Below, piece after piece: positions 1-5,662 of a stretch of 6,217 bases of DNA. How positions within the stretch are numbered: the first letter of the stretch is position 1; every line of letters begins with the position of its first letter. Below the pieces are notes generated by a model. It worked only from the letters and a program-made list of their open reading frames with translations, was not told the DNA's origin and made no database searches. The translations under genes were made by a program, and so were the position numbers. The DNA comes from JAXGVG01 sp040773965 (GTDB taxonomy: Bacteria; Pseudomonadota; Alphaproteobacteria; UBA9219), in assembly GCA_040773965.1 (NCBI GenBank), contig JAXGVG010000112.1, forward strand, positions 1 through 6,217, read 5' to 3'.

Positions 1-556
1 AATCGAAAACGGCTTTGGCCAAATGCTCGCGGCCTTCGCGCGCCAGCATCTCGTCCAGTTTGGCGCGGATGCGGTGAAGATAAAGAACGTCCGACGCCGC
101 GTAATTCAACTGCTCGGGCTTCAGTTCCTCCGCGCCCCAGTCGGAAGTCTGCTGCTCCTTGACAAGATCGATCCCCAAAAGTTCCCTGGCCAGGTCCTTA
201 AGGCTGTGCCGGTCGGAAAACGTGCGCGTCAGGATGGAAGCAATCTTGGTGCAGTAAACGGGCTTGGGCATGATGTCCAGATAATGCGCGATCATGCCGA
301 GATCGGCGCGCGCGAAATGGAACAGCTTGGTAACAGCCGTATCGGCGAAAAGCTTTTTCAGGTTCGGCGCGGCATAGTCGCCCTGCGCGAACTGGACAAG
401 ATGCGCCTTGCCGTCGTCGGCCGAAAGTTGCACGAGGCACAAACGGTCGCGCGGCGGATTAAGGCCCAAAGATTCCGTATCGACGGCCACCACAGGTCCG
501 AAAGAAAGATCGGCGGGAATGTCGCCGCGATGAAGGGTAATGTCGGGATTGGCCAT
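1..556 (-). CDS. RNase D-like DEDDy 3'-5' exonuclease, short single-domain form (partial, C-terminus off left edge)
   Basis: Read on the minus strand, an open frame starts at ATG 556 and runs off the window with 185 codons visible. It shows the three exonuclease motifs of the DEDDy superfamily: Exo I VDTES (Asp26, Glu28), Exo II FHFARADL (Asp85) and Exo III NYAASDVLYL (Tyr152, Asp156). Proteins of this family are cytoplasmic metal-dependent 3'-5' exoribonucleases that trim RNA 3' ends, including tRNA precursors. Short alphaproteobacterial versions of about 200 residues carry only the exonuclease domain and lack the HRDC domains of full RNase D. The frame has already passed Exo III at the edge, so probably few residues are missing, but the full length cannot be seen. 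The start is set because the only upstream in-frame codons before a stop are not good initiators. No Shine-Dalgarno is visible. It lies 91 nt downstream of the acyltransferase on the same strand and has normal GC-rich composition. It could equally be annotated as rnd, but that symbol fits the right-edge gene better. Confidence 0.88.
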   Translation of the reverse strand, partial: MANPDITLHRGDIPADLSFGPVVAVDTESLGLNPPRDRLCLVQLSADDGKAHLVQFAQGDYAAPNLKKLFADTAVTKLFHFARADLGMIAHYLDIMPKPVYCTKIASILTRTFSDRHSLKDLARELLGIDLVKEQQTSDWGAEELKPEQLNYAASDVLYLHRIRAKLDEMLAREGREHLAKAVFD

Positions 557-647
557 GGCATGTATCGTATTTGTAGGGACTGAAATCAGTTATCAGAATA
601 ATGCTGAAGAAGCTAGGGGCTTATCGGATTCAAACGTAATCCGGACA
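557..647 (-). other. Spacer between acyltransferase and RNase D-like gene, with two small inverted repeats
   Basis: This AT-rich 91-nt gap should hold the 3' end of the acyltransferase transcript and any promoter for the RNase D-like gene. Two small dyads are visible. One at 625-630/638-643 is a 6-bp stem (cggatt/aatccg) with a 7-nt loop, but no T-run follows on the minus strand, so it is a poor intrinsic terminator. The other at 579-590 is a 5-bp inverted repeat (ACTGA/TCAGT) with a 2-nt centre, 23 nt upstream of the RNase D-like ATG, where an operator could sit. I could not assign a convincing -35/-10 pair. Read-through from the acyltransferase is possible. Confidence 0.3.
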
Positions 648-2651
648 TTAATCGGCAAGCTGGGGGTTTTCCCCGACTATTTTCTTGCCAAGCAAACGCG
701 ATCCGATAATGTTGATATGGGTGTCGTCTCGATAAAGAAGGAAGCCGTCTTTTGCCATATGGCATGAGCCGGACGAGCAAAAAAAGTCCGATATATTAAC
801 GATTTTTACATAAGGATTGGACTTGGCTATTTCCTGCAAAACCGGGTAATAAATTTGATGACGTTTATCGAAAGCTTGACGGCTCTCCTCGCAAATATTG
901 ATGTTGCCAAATCGACTTTTGTATTTGCATCTTTGCGGGGGAAATGAAAAACCGGGCACGTCGTCGGTAATATACACCTTCTTTTTGGCGGCCGTGAGCG
1001 TGTTGACGGTATGGTACAGGTTAGGCTTAAAGTTTTTGTCGTTGGATTGCGGATTCCAATATGCCGAAAGAATGACGGTCTTTATCGTTGGACTGTTAAG
1101 AACGTGTCGATAGATTTTATCATATTGCTCGTATTTTATCATCGGCGGCGGGCCCTTACTATAGTAGACGATGTTTTTGCGCGGCAAAGCCTCAGCCAAA
1201 CCTAAAAACAAATGCTCGGCGTGACTGTCGCCGATGATCGCCATCTTTTGAGCTTCGTTGTTCTGGGATTGAAAACAGCGAGAAAAATTACTGAATAAAT
1301 TTAAGGTCGGGGTTTCCCGCCTAATTTCCTCGGGCATGCACGGGTAATATTTTTGTTTAAGCTCGATAAAATAAGGGGGAAAATCAAGATCGCCTTTATT
1401 CTTGATGCGCGCCTGCTCAATGTAATCAAACAACCCTTTCTTATTGTACTGAATCACATAACCTATGCTGCCGACGGCAAACATTCCGGCGAGCAACAGA
1501 AGAGTGCTTGTTTTCCGCCAGGAACCGAAACGGATAGGCTTTTCGATAAGCTTATATGTCAGCCAGGATAGAGCAATCGCCAAAATAATTGCACTCAGAC
1601 GTATCTTCAGATGAGGGGTGCTGCCTTGAGCAATGCGGGCAAAAGACAGCAAGGGCCAATGCCATAAATACAAGGGAAAACTGATCAACCCGATGCCGAC
1701 AAAAAGCCGGTTCGACAAAAGAAAACGATTAATCAACGCTTCAGGGCCTGCCGATATCATCAAAACGGCGCCAACGATAGGCAATAAAGCCCAATAACCA
1801 GGAAAGGGAAATTCTTTCGTCGTGAAATAGATGCCGGCCGCGATAAGTTCAGCCCCGGCCAGCGACAGAAAAGCATCCAATAAAACATGAACCCTTTTCC
1901 GCCGGGAAAAAGTGTTTGTTCCGTCTGATCCGCCATTGTTGACAGGTATCGTTTGATCGGTGTTTTTTTTCTTGTGTAGTGTGAGGTAGGCTAAAACAGA
2001 ACCGGCAAGCAATTCCCAGAAACGTGTTTGCGGAAAATAGAAAGCAGCCGCAACGTCCCGGTTCACTTCTCGTATGTTTAAGGAAAACGAGATCAATACG
2101 GCAACAATGGAAATAAAAAGAAAATTCACCCTCGTCTTCCAGGCAAGCCAAAGCAGAAGTGGCCAAACGATATAAAACTGCTCTTCAATGCCGAGCGACC
2201 ACAGATGCAGCAAAGGTTTCGTTTCGGCCGCGCTGTCAAAATAGCCGCTTTCTTTCCACAAGGCGAAATTAGCCATGAAACCTGCGCCATTATAGATATG
2301 CTTGTTGAGAACTCTGTAATCGTGCGGATAAAGGGCGAACCAGCCAAAAGCGGCGCAGGAAGCGAGAACAAGAAGAAGGGCGGGAAAAATACGTCTGATG
2401 CGACGACCGTAAAACTCGATAAAACTAAAACGATTTTGCTCCATGCTTTTGAAGATAATCGTCGATATAAGAAAACCCGAAATAACAAAAAAGATATCTA
2501 CCCCGATAAAACCGCCTTTAATTTCTTCCGGGAACGCGTGAAACAAAACAACGGAGATGACCGCAACAGCCCGCAATCCATCGATGTCGCGACGGTATTT
2601 GGGAAGAATAAGATGATTGGAAAGTTGCGGATGTGATGAGATATCTACCAT
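648..2651 (-). CDS. Membrane O-acyltransferase with C-terminal SGNH domain (OafA/OatA-like, surface polysaccharide acylation)
   Basis: The frame encodes 667 residues, a usual length for an acyltransferase-3 (AT3)/SGNH fusion. The N-terminal half is a multi-pass inner-membrane AT3 domain of about ten hydrophobic segments. It starts with YRRDIDGLRAVAV and carries the family's R-x10-H signature (Arg27, His38), VDIFFVISGFLI (51-62), RRIRRIFP (83-90), HLWSLGIEEQFY (149-160), RFWELLAGS (210-218), LYLWHWPLL (327-335) and EKPIR (370-374). A further membrane segment (about 382-400) leads to a periplasmic SGNH domain with GDSH (474-477, nucleophile Ser476) and a C-terminal DDTH (Asp642, His645). Six cysteines in that domain could form disulfides. 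The family transfers acyl groups, often acetyl, to O-antigen or other envelope glycans; the substrate here is not determinable. ATG 2651 is preferred over an in-frame start at 2711, which lies inside the tRNA gene. No clear Shine-Dalgarno is present. GC content (24/60 and 26/60 in two sampled lines) is far below that of aspS (44/60), suggesting acquisition by transfer. Confidence 0.93.
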   Translation of the reverse strand: MVDISSHPQLSNHLILPKYRRDIDGLRAVAVISVVLFHAFPEEIKGGFIGVDIFFVISGFLISTIIFKSMEQNRFSFIEFYGRRIRRIFPALLLVLASCAAFGWFALYPHDYRVLNKHIYNGAGFMANFALWKESGYFDSAAETKPLLHLWSLGIEEQFYIVWPLLLWLAWKTRVNFLFISIVAVLISFSLNIREVNRDVAAAFYFPQTRFWELLAGSVLAYLTLHKKKNTDQTIPVNNGGSDGTNTFSRRKRVHVLLDAFLSLAGAELIAAGIYFTTKEFPFPGYWALLPIVGAVLMISAGPEALINRFLLSNRLFVGIGLISFPLYLWHWPLLSFARIAQGSTPHLKIRLSAIILAIALSWLTYKLIEKPIRFGSWRKTSTLLLLAGMFAVGSIGYVIQYNKKGLFDYIEQARIKNKGDLDFPPYFIELKQKYYPCMPEEIRRETPTLNLFSNFSRCFQSQNNEAQKMAIIGDSHAEHLFLGLAEALPRKNIVYYSKGPPPMIKYEQYDKIYRHVLNSPTIKTVILSAYWNPQSNDKNFKPNLYHTVNTLTAAKKKVYITDDVPGFSFPPQRCKYKSRFGNINICEESRQAFDKRHQIYYPVLQEIAKSNPYVKIVNISDFFCSSGSCHMAKDGFLLYRDDTHINIIGSRLLGKKIVGENPQLAD

Positions 2652-2660
2652 TGTAACTTT

Positions 2661-2666
2661 ATTATA
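2661..2666 (-). promoter_or_regulatory. Perfect TATAAT in the tRNA-acyltransferase gap (possible -10 element)
   Basis: The 16-nt gap between the tRNA 3' end and the acyltransferase ATG contains a perfect TATAAT on the minus strand, ending 9 nt before the ATG. If it is a -10 box, transcription would begin about at the start codon and give a nearly leaderless mRNA. The matching -35 position falls in the T-arm of the tRNA and is poor (TTCGAG with an 18-nt spacer), so this may simply be AT-rich spacer. Co-transcription with the tRNA is the main alternative. Confidence 0.25.
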
Positions 2667-2667
2667 C

Positions 2668-2754
2668 TGGTGCCCAGGAGAAGACTCGAACTTCCACGAC
2701 ATCGCTGCCACAGGTACCTGAAACCTGCGCGTCTACCAATTCCGCCACCTGGGC
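2668..2754 (-). tRNA. tRNA-Leu, anticodon CAG
   Basis: On the minus strand these 87 nt fold as a class II tRNA. The acceptor arms are GCCCAGG (2748-2754) and CCTGGGC (2672-2678), followed by discriminator A (2671) and an encoded CCA (2668-2670). The D-arm region has the GGTAGACGC block typical of tRNA-Leu. The anticodon stem CAGGT/ACCTG encloses the loop TTCAGGT, giving anticodon CAG at 2718-2720, which reads CUG leucine codons. The long variable arm forms GGCA/TGTC with a GCGA loop. The T-arm GGAAG/CTTCT, with one G-U pair, surrounds TTCGAGT. Discriminator A and the long variable arm both fit leucine. The acyltransferase follows 16 nt downstream with no terminator between. Confidence 0.97.
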
Positions 2755-2763
2755 TTTTGGGAA

Positions 2764-2778
2764 CGGGGCCAGGCCCCG
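2764..2778. repeat. GC-rich perfect inverted repeat in the tRNA 5' leader
   Basis: A 15-nt dyad CGGGGCC-A-GGCCCCG lies 10-24 nt upstream of the mature tRNA 5' end. In RNA it would form a short, very stable hairpin with a realistic loop of 3-5 nt. There is no T-run on either side, so it is not an intrinsic terminator. It could influence leader folding or RNase P processing of the tRNA precursor, which is inference. Confidence 0.45.
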
Positions 2779-2791
2779 CCAAAGCTTGGCT

Positions 2792-2820
2792 TGAGTAAGG
2801 GCTGGCGGGAGGAAAGTCAA
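2792..2820 (-). promoter_or_regulatory. Putative promoter of tRNA-Leu
   Basis: On the minus strand a good -35 element, TTGACT (2815-2820), is followed after 17 nt by a weak -10, TACTCA (2792-2797). The predicted start would be about 30 nt upstream of the tRNA, leaving a leader that contains the GC-rich hairpin. CTTGAC-type -35 boxes are common at alphaproteobacterial stable-RNA promoters. The weak -10 is why confidence is modest. If there is no second promoter, this also drives the acyltransferase. Confidence 0.4.
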
Positions 2821-3033
2821 GGCGTCTCTCGGTTTGTTGTGGGGCCGGATCGATTAATTGTCGAGATAAAGCAAGGGGTTCTGGCGGTAAAAGGAGACCG
2901 GAAGATAAGCGGACGCAACAGGGAAACGGCCACCCTGAAAACGGGAATCGTTCGCGTAAAAAAAAGCGTCAAACTTGCTATTTATTAATAATTTCGGCAC
3001 AAAATGTCTCGTCTTTTCCTTTCAATCCAGCGC
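2821..3033. other. Non-coding spacer upstream of the tRNA promoter and pagL-like gene
   Basis: No credible gene is seen in this spacer on either strand. The last part (about 2975-3003) is AT-rich and should contain the promoter of the pagL-like gene. The best pair I can draw is TTGCTA (2975-2980) and CACAAA (2998-3003) with a 17-nt spacer, which is weak at the -10. A run of eight A residues lies at 2958-2965. The rest (2821-2955) shows no repeat, hairpin or RNA gene that I can recognise. Confidence 0.4.
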
Positions 3034-3040
3034 AGGTGAT
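3034..3040 (+). promoter_or_regulatory. Strong ribosome binding site of the pagL-like gene
   Basis: AGGTGAT matches seven consecutive bases of the complement to the 16S rRNA 3' end (within TAAGGAGGTGATC) and sits just before ATG 3045. This decides the start: an in-frame GTG at 3036 lies inside this site and would have no Shine-Dalgarno of its own at proper spacing. It is the only clear Shine-Dalgarno among the genes in the window. Confidence 0.7.
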
Positions 3041-3044
3041 TCAC

Positions 3045-3626
3045 ATGTCTTTCCGCCGCTTTGTCCTGATCGTTGCTTTGGCAATGTTGGTTCCCTTGTC
3101 CGCGCCGTCCGCAAGGTCGGCTCCGGCCGGGTATGGAACGAAGATGCCGAACCTTGTCTCTCTGGGCGCGGGCTGGTTCGACTTTAACAAAAACACCCCC
3201 CAAAAGGAGGCCATCGATTTCCGGCTTGAATACCGCTGGGGCGACTCGTTGTTGCCGATGGCAAACAACTATTTCACAAGCTGGGACAAGTATTTCCAGA
3301 TTCATCCCTTCGCGGGCGTCGAAACGACGTCGCGCGCCCAGCTATACGGCTTCGGCGGTTTTGTGTTCGACTTCCTTTTGGGCCGAAACATAGTTATTTC
3401 CCCGAACGTGGCTGCCGGTCTTTACTACAGGGGCGAAGGCAAGCGCCTCGGCTCGTTTGTCGAATTCCGCTCGGCGGTGGAAGCGGGCTGGCGCTTTGAC
3501 AATGAAATGCGCCTGACGGGCTTCATAAGCCATATATCGAATGCCGGGCTGACCGATCTTAATCCCGGCGCGAACACGGTCGGCGCTTACTTCCACATTC
3601 CGACAAGCGTGTTGTTTGGGCGATAA
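3045..3626 (+). CDS. pagL: PagL-like lipid A 3-O-deacylase (acyloxyacyl hydrolase family), outer membrane
   Basis: The 193-residue product begins with an RR-containing n-region and a hydrophobic core (about 6-23), a Sec signal peptide probably cut near residues 26-28. The rest has the alternating aromatic pattern of a small eight-stranded beta-barrel. The C-terminal half carries the PagL signature: KRLGSFVEFRSAVEAGW (133-149), then HISNAGLTDLNPGANT (163-178). PagL removes the 3-O-linked acyl chain of lipid A in the outer membrane, which changes endotoxin activity and peptide resistance. The catalytic His-x-Ser pair is present (His163, Ser165), along with the conserved Asn166 and Asn-Pro-Gly 173-175. 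In characterised Pseudomonas PagL the third catalytic residue is a Glu twelve residues after the Ser; here that position is Asn177, so activity is uncertain. It is monocistronic, with a strong terminator 27 nt after its stop, convergent with aspS. Composition is typical of the chromosome. The symbol is by homology only. Confidence 0.83.
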   Translation: MSFRRFVLIVALAMLVPLSAPSARSAPAGYGTKMPNLVSLGAGWFDFNKNTPQKEAIDFRLEYRWGDSLLPMANNYFTSWDKYFQIHPFAGVETTSRAQLYGFGGFVFDFLLGRNIVISPNVAAGLYYRGEGKRLGSFVEFRSAVEAGWRFDNEMRLTGFISHISNAGLTDLNPGANTVGAYFHIPTSVLFGR

Positions 3627-3652
3627 GATAGCTGAAATAAGCCGATAAAGTT

Positions 3653-3688
3653 AAATCGCCCGCCTTTCACCGGCGGGCGATTTTTTTT
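3653..3688 (+). terminator. Strong Rho-independent terminator of the pagL-like gene, probably bidirectional with aspS
   Basis: A perfect 12-bp stem is formed by 3653-3664 (aaatcgcccgcc) and 3672-3683 (ggcgggcgattt), with a 7-nt loop. A run of eight T ends at 3688, so it is an excellent intrinsic terminator on the plus strand. On the minus strand the same hairpin lies directly after the aspS stop codon and is followed by TTTAACTTTAT, a weaker but usable U-tract. The aspS stop (3687-3689) overlaps the end of the plus-strand T-run. Confidence 0.92.
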
Positions 3689-5492
3689 ATCCCTTTTTCA
3701 CCGGCGGCAAGTCGAGCTTGATATGAAGCTCCTTAAGCCTGTCGGGCGTCACGGTGTTGGGTGCCTGCATCATCAGGTCTTCCGCCTGCTGGTTGAGCGG
3801 GAAGGCGATAATCTCGCGAATGTTCGGCTGATCCGCCAAAAGCATCACGATGCGGTCGATGCCGGGGGCCGAGCCGCCGTGCGGCGGCGCGCCGAGCTTG
3901 AGCGCCGAAAGCATGCCGCCAAAGCGGCTTTCAAGATCCTCGCGCGCATAACCCGCGATGGCGAAGGCCTTGTACATGACTTCCGGCAAATGGTTGCGGA
4001 TCGCGCCCGACGACAATTCCACGCCGTTGCACACGATATCGTACTGATAAGCCCTGATGGTAAGCGGATCCTGCTCCTCCAGCGCCTTCAGGCCGCCCTG
4101 CGGCATGGAGAAAGGATTGTGGCTGAAGTCGATCTTCTTGTTAATCTCGTCGTATTCGAACATCGGGAAATCGACGATCCAGCAGAAACGGAACGCGTTT
4201 TTCTCGATGCAATCCATGTCTTCGGCGATTTTCGTGCGCGCCTGCCCGGCCATTTTCGCGGCCTTGTCCTTTTTGTCGCAGACGAAGAAAACCGCGTCGC
4301 CGTCCACGCATCCGGTAAGCGCGCGCAGTTCCTTCTGCGCTTCCGCGCCGACGAAACGCGCGATGGGGCCCTTGCCCGCGCCCGCCTCGAACGTGATATA
4401 GCCAAGGCCCGGCGCGCCGATTTCCTTGGCCCAGTCGTTGAGCTTGTCGAAAAAGCTGCGCGGCCTGTCGATGACGGACGGCGCGCGAATGGCGCGCACG
4501 ACGCCGCCCTGATCGATAATCGAACGGAACGCGCGGAATTCCACGTCCGGGCGCGTAAAGACCGGCGTCACGTCCGTAATCAAAAGCGGGTTGCGCAAAT
4601 CCGGCTTGTCCGAGCCGTAAATGAGCATCGCGTCTTCATACGTGATGCGCGGAAAGGGATAGGGCGTCACAGCCGCCTTGGCCGGAAGGTTAAAGCCGCT
4701 GAATTCCTCAAACACGCCTTGCATGACTGGCTCGATGGCCGCGAAAACGTCTTCCTGCGTGACATAGCTCATCTCGAAGTCGAGCTGGTAAAACTCGCCG
4801 GGGCTGCGGTCGGCGCGCGCGTCTTCGTCGCGGAAACAGGGCGCGATCTGGAAATACTTGTCATAGCCCGCGATCATCAAAAGCTGCTTGAACTGCTGCG
4901 GCGCCTGCGGAAGCGCGTAAAACTTGCCGGGATGCAAACGGCTCGGCACAAGGAAGTCGCGCGCGCCTTCGGGCGAAGAGGAGGTCAGGATCGGCGTCTG
5001 GTACTCGCGGAATCCGGCGTCCCACATGCGGCGGCGGATCGAGGCGATCACGTCCGAACGCAATCTCATGTTCGCCTGCAAACTCTCGCGGCGCAGGTCG
5101 AGAAAACGGTAGCGAAGGCGCACGTCTTCGCCGGTGTCCGGCTCGGCGTTCACCTGCATCGGCAAGGGCTCGGCCGCGCTCTGCACGGCGAATTCCTGAA
5201 TATCGACCTCGACGGTCCCCGTCGGAAGCTTTTCGTTCACGGTATCGGGCGAACGCTTCACGACCTTGCCCGTGACCGTGACGACGCTTTCGTTCTTGAC
5301 GGCCTCGACGGCCTTCATCAAGGGACTGGACAGGTCGATCACGCACTGCGTGACGCCGTAATGGTCGCGCAAATCGAGGAACAAAAGGCTGCCGTGGTCG
5401 CGCACGCGATTGACCCAGCCGGACAAACGCACGGTCTGCCCTTCATGGCTCAGGCGCAATGCGCCGCAGGTATGGGAACGATAGGGATGCAT
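3687..5492 (-). CDS. aspS: Aspartyl-tRNA synthetase (class II, bacterial type, probably non-discriminating)
   Basis: The product has 601 residues, the normal bacterial length. It attaches Asp to tRNA-Asp in the cytoplasm. An N-terminal OB-fold anticodon-binding domain (about 1-105) begins MHPYRSHTCGALR and contains RVRDHGSLLFLDLRD (29-43). The class II catalytic core follows: motif 2 region FRDEDARADRSPGEFYQLDF (220-239), the bacterial GAD insertion (about 285-430), and motif 3 GIDRIVMLL (544-552, Arg547). His33 aligns with His31 of Pseudomonas aeruginosa AspRS, a residue linked to relaxed specificity. This suggests the enzyme also charges tRNA-Asn with Asp, for amidation by GatCAB. ATG 5492 is chosen because the family's N-terminus starts exactly there; the frame stays open to a TTG at 5564, but the extra residues are low-complexity and unlike AspRS. 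No Shine-Dalgarno is evident. It is divergent from rnd and convergent with the pagL-like gene. Confidence 0.97.
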   Translation of the reverse strand: MHPYRSHTCGALRLSHEGQTVRLSGWVNRVRDHGSLLFLDLRDHYGVTQCVIDLSSPLMKAVEAVKNESVVTVTGKVVKRSPDTVNEKLPTGTVEVDIQEFAVQSAAEPLPMQVNAEPDTGEDVRLRYRFLDLRRESLQANMRLRSDVIASIRRRMWDAGFREYQTPILTSSSPEGARDFLVPSRLHPGKFYALPQAPQQFKQLLMIAGYDKYFQIAPCFRDEDARADRSPGEFYQLDFEMSYVTQEDVFAAIEPVMQGVFEEFSGFNLPAKAAVTPYPFPRITYEDAMLIYGSDKPDLRNPLLITDVTPVFTRPDVEFRAFRSIIDQGGVVRAIRAPSVIDRPRSFFDKLNDWAKEIGAPGLGYITFEAGAGKGPIARFVGAEAQKELRALTGCVDGDAVFFVCDKKDKAAKMAGQARTKIAEDMDCIEKNAFRFCWIVDFPMFEYDEINKKIDFSHNPFSMPQGGLKALEEQDPLTIRAYQYDIVCNGVELSSGAIRNHLPEVMYKAFAIAGYAREDLESRFGGMLSALKLGAPPHGGSAPGIDRIVMLLADQPNIREIIAFPLNQQAEDLMMQAPNTVTPDRLKELHIKLDLPPVKKG

Positions 5493-5662
5493 AACGAGGT
5501 CTAGGGGCTCTGGGTTAGGGGTTAAACCGCCGGGGACATTAGCTTTCACAGGGGTGGGACGCAAGCCATCCTTCAGGGATTATTCCCGCTTTTTCTTAAA
5601 GGAAACAAGGCATAGGCTCTCATTTCAACCATGATTCCTTAGGCTTAATCCCCGAACCTCAA
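5493..5662. other. Divergent regulatory region between aspS and rnd
   Basis: These 170 nt separate two divergent start codons and must hold both promoters. No gene is supported in it. Apart from the aspS promoter candidate listed separately, there is a G-rich block with G-runs at 5504-5507, 5512-5514, 5518-5521 and 5532-5535 on the plus strand, which is the aspS template strand. A direct repeat TAGGCT occurs at 5613-5618 and 5640-5645, upstream of rnd. I could not draw a convincing -35/-10 for rnd. Neither gene has a recognisable Shine-Dalgarno. Confidence 0.5.
5579..5608 (-). promoter_or_regulatory. Putative aspS promoter
   Basis: On the minus strand TTGTTT (5603-5608) and AATAAT (5579-5584, five of six matches to the consensus -10) are separated by 18 nt. 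Transcription would begin near 5571, leaving an aspS leader of about 80 nt. The -35 matches only TTG, hence limited confidence. Confidence 0.35.

Noticed and set aside
23..583. 186-codon open frame on the plus strand opposite the left RNase D-like gene
   Set aside because: It is antisense to a gene with all DEDDy motifs intact and resembles no family I know.
557..660. Search for a duplicate of the tRNA-Leu 3' end as an attachment site at the far end of the acyltransferase
   Set aside because: No convincing repeat of the T-arm/acceptor sequence was found by eye between the acyltransferase stop and the RNase D-like gene, so no att site is claimed.
1962..1971. Run of eight T followed by C in the acyltransferase, considered as a phase-variation tract
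   Set aside because: It encodes part of a Lys-rich cytoplasmic loop in an intact frame. The run is short and there is no sign of a frameshift.
2652..2711. N-terminal extension of the acyltransferase to a start at 2711
   Set aside because: The 20 extra codons lie almost entirely within the tRNA-Leu gene, and the family N-terminus fits the ATG at 2651.
2844..2870. Minus-strand TCGACAATTAATCGATC, resembling the -35 region of trp/tac-type promoters
   Set aside because: No acceptable -10 follows at 16-18 nt (the position reads CACAAC), and it lies upstream of a better -35 for the tRNA. Taken as chance.
2791..2988. 65-codon frame (TTG start) on the plus strand in the spacer before the pagL-like gene
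   Set aside because: It begins with TTG inside the predicted tRNA promoter, has no Shine-Dalgarno and shows no recognisable domain.
3723..5504. 593-codon open frame on the plus strand opposite aspS
   Set aside because: It lies wholly antisense to an unmistakable aspS. Its product is rich in Arg, His, Ala and Leu with no domain, as expected from the complement of GC-biased codons.
5493..5564. N-terminal extension of AspRS to a TTG at 5564
   Set aside because: Bacterial AspRS begins with the M-x-x-Y-R-[TS]-H motif found at 5492. The extra residues are proline-rich and unlike the family.
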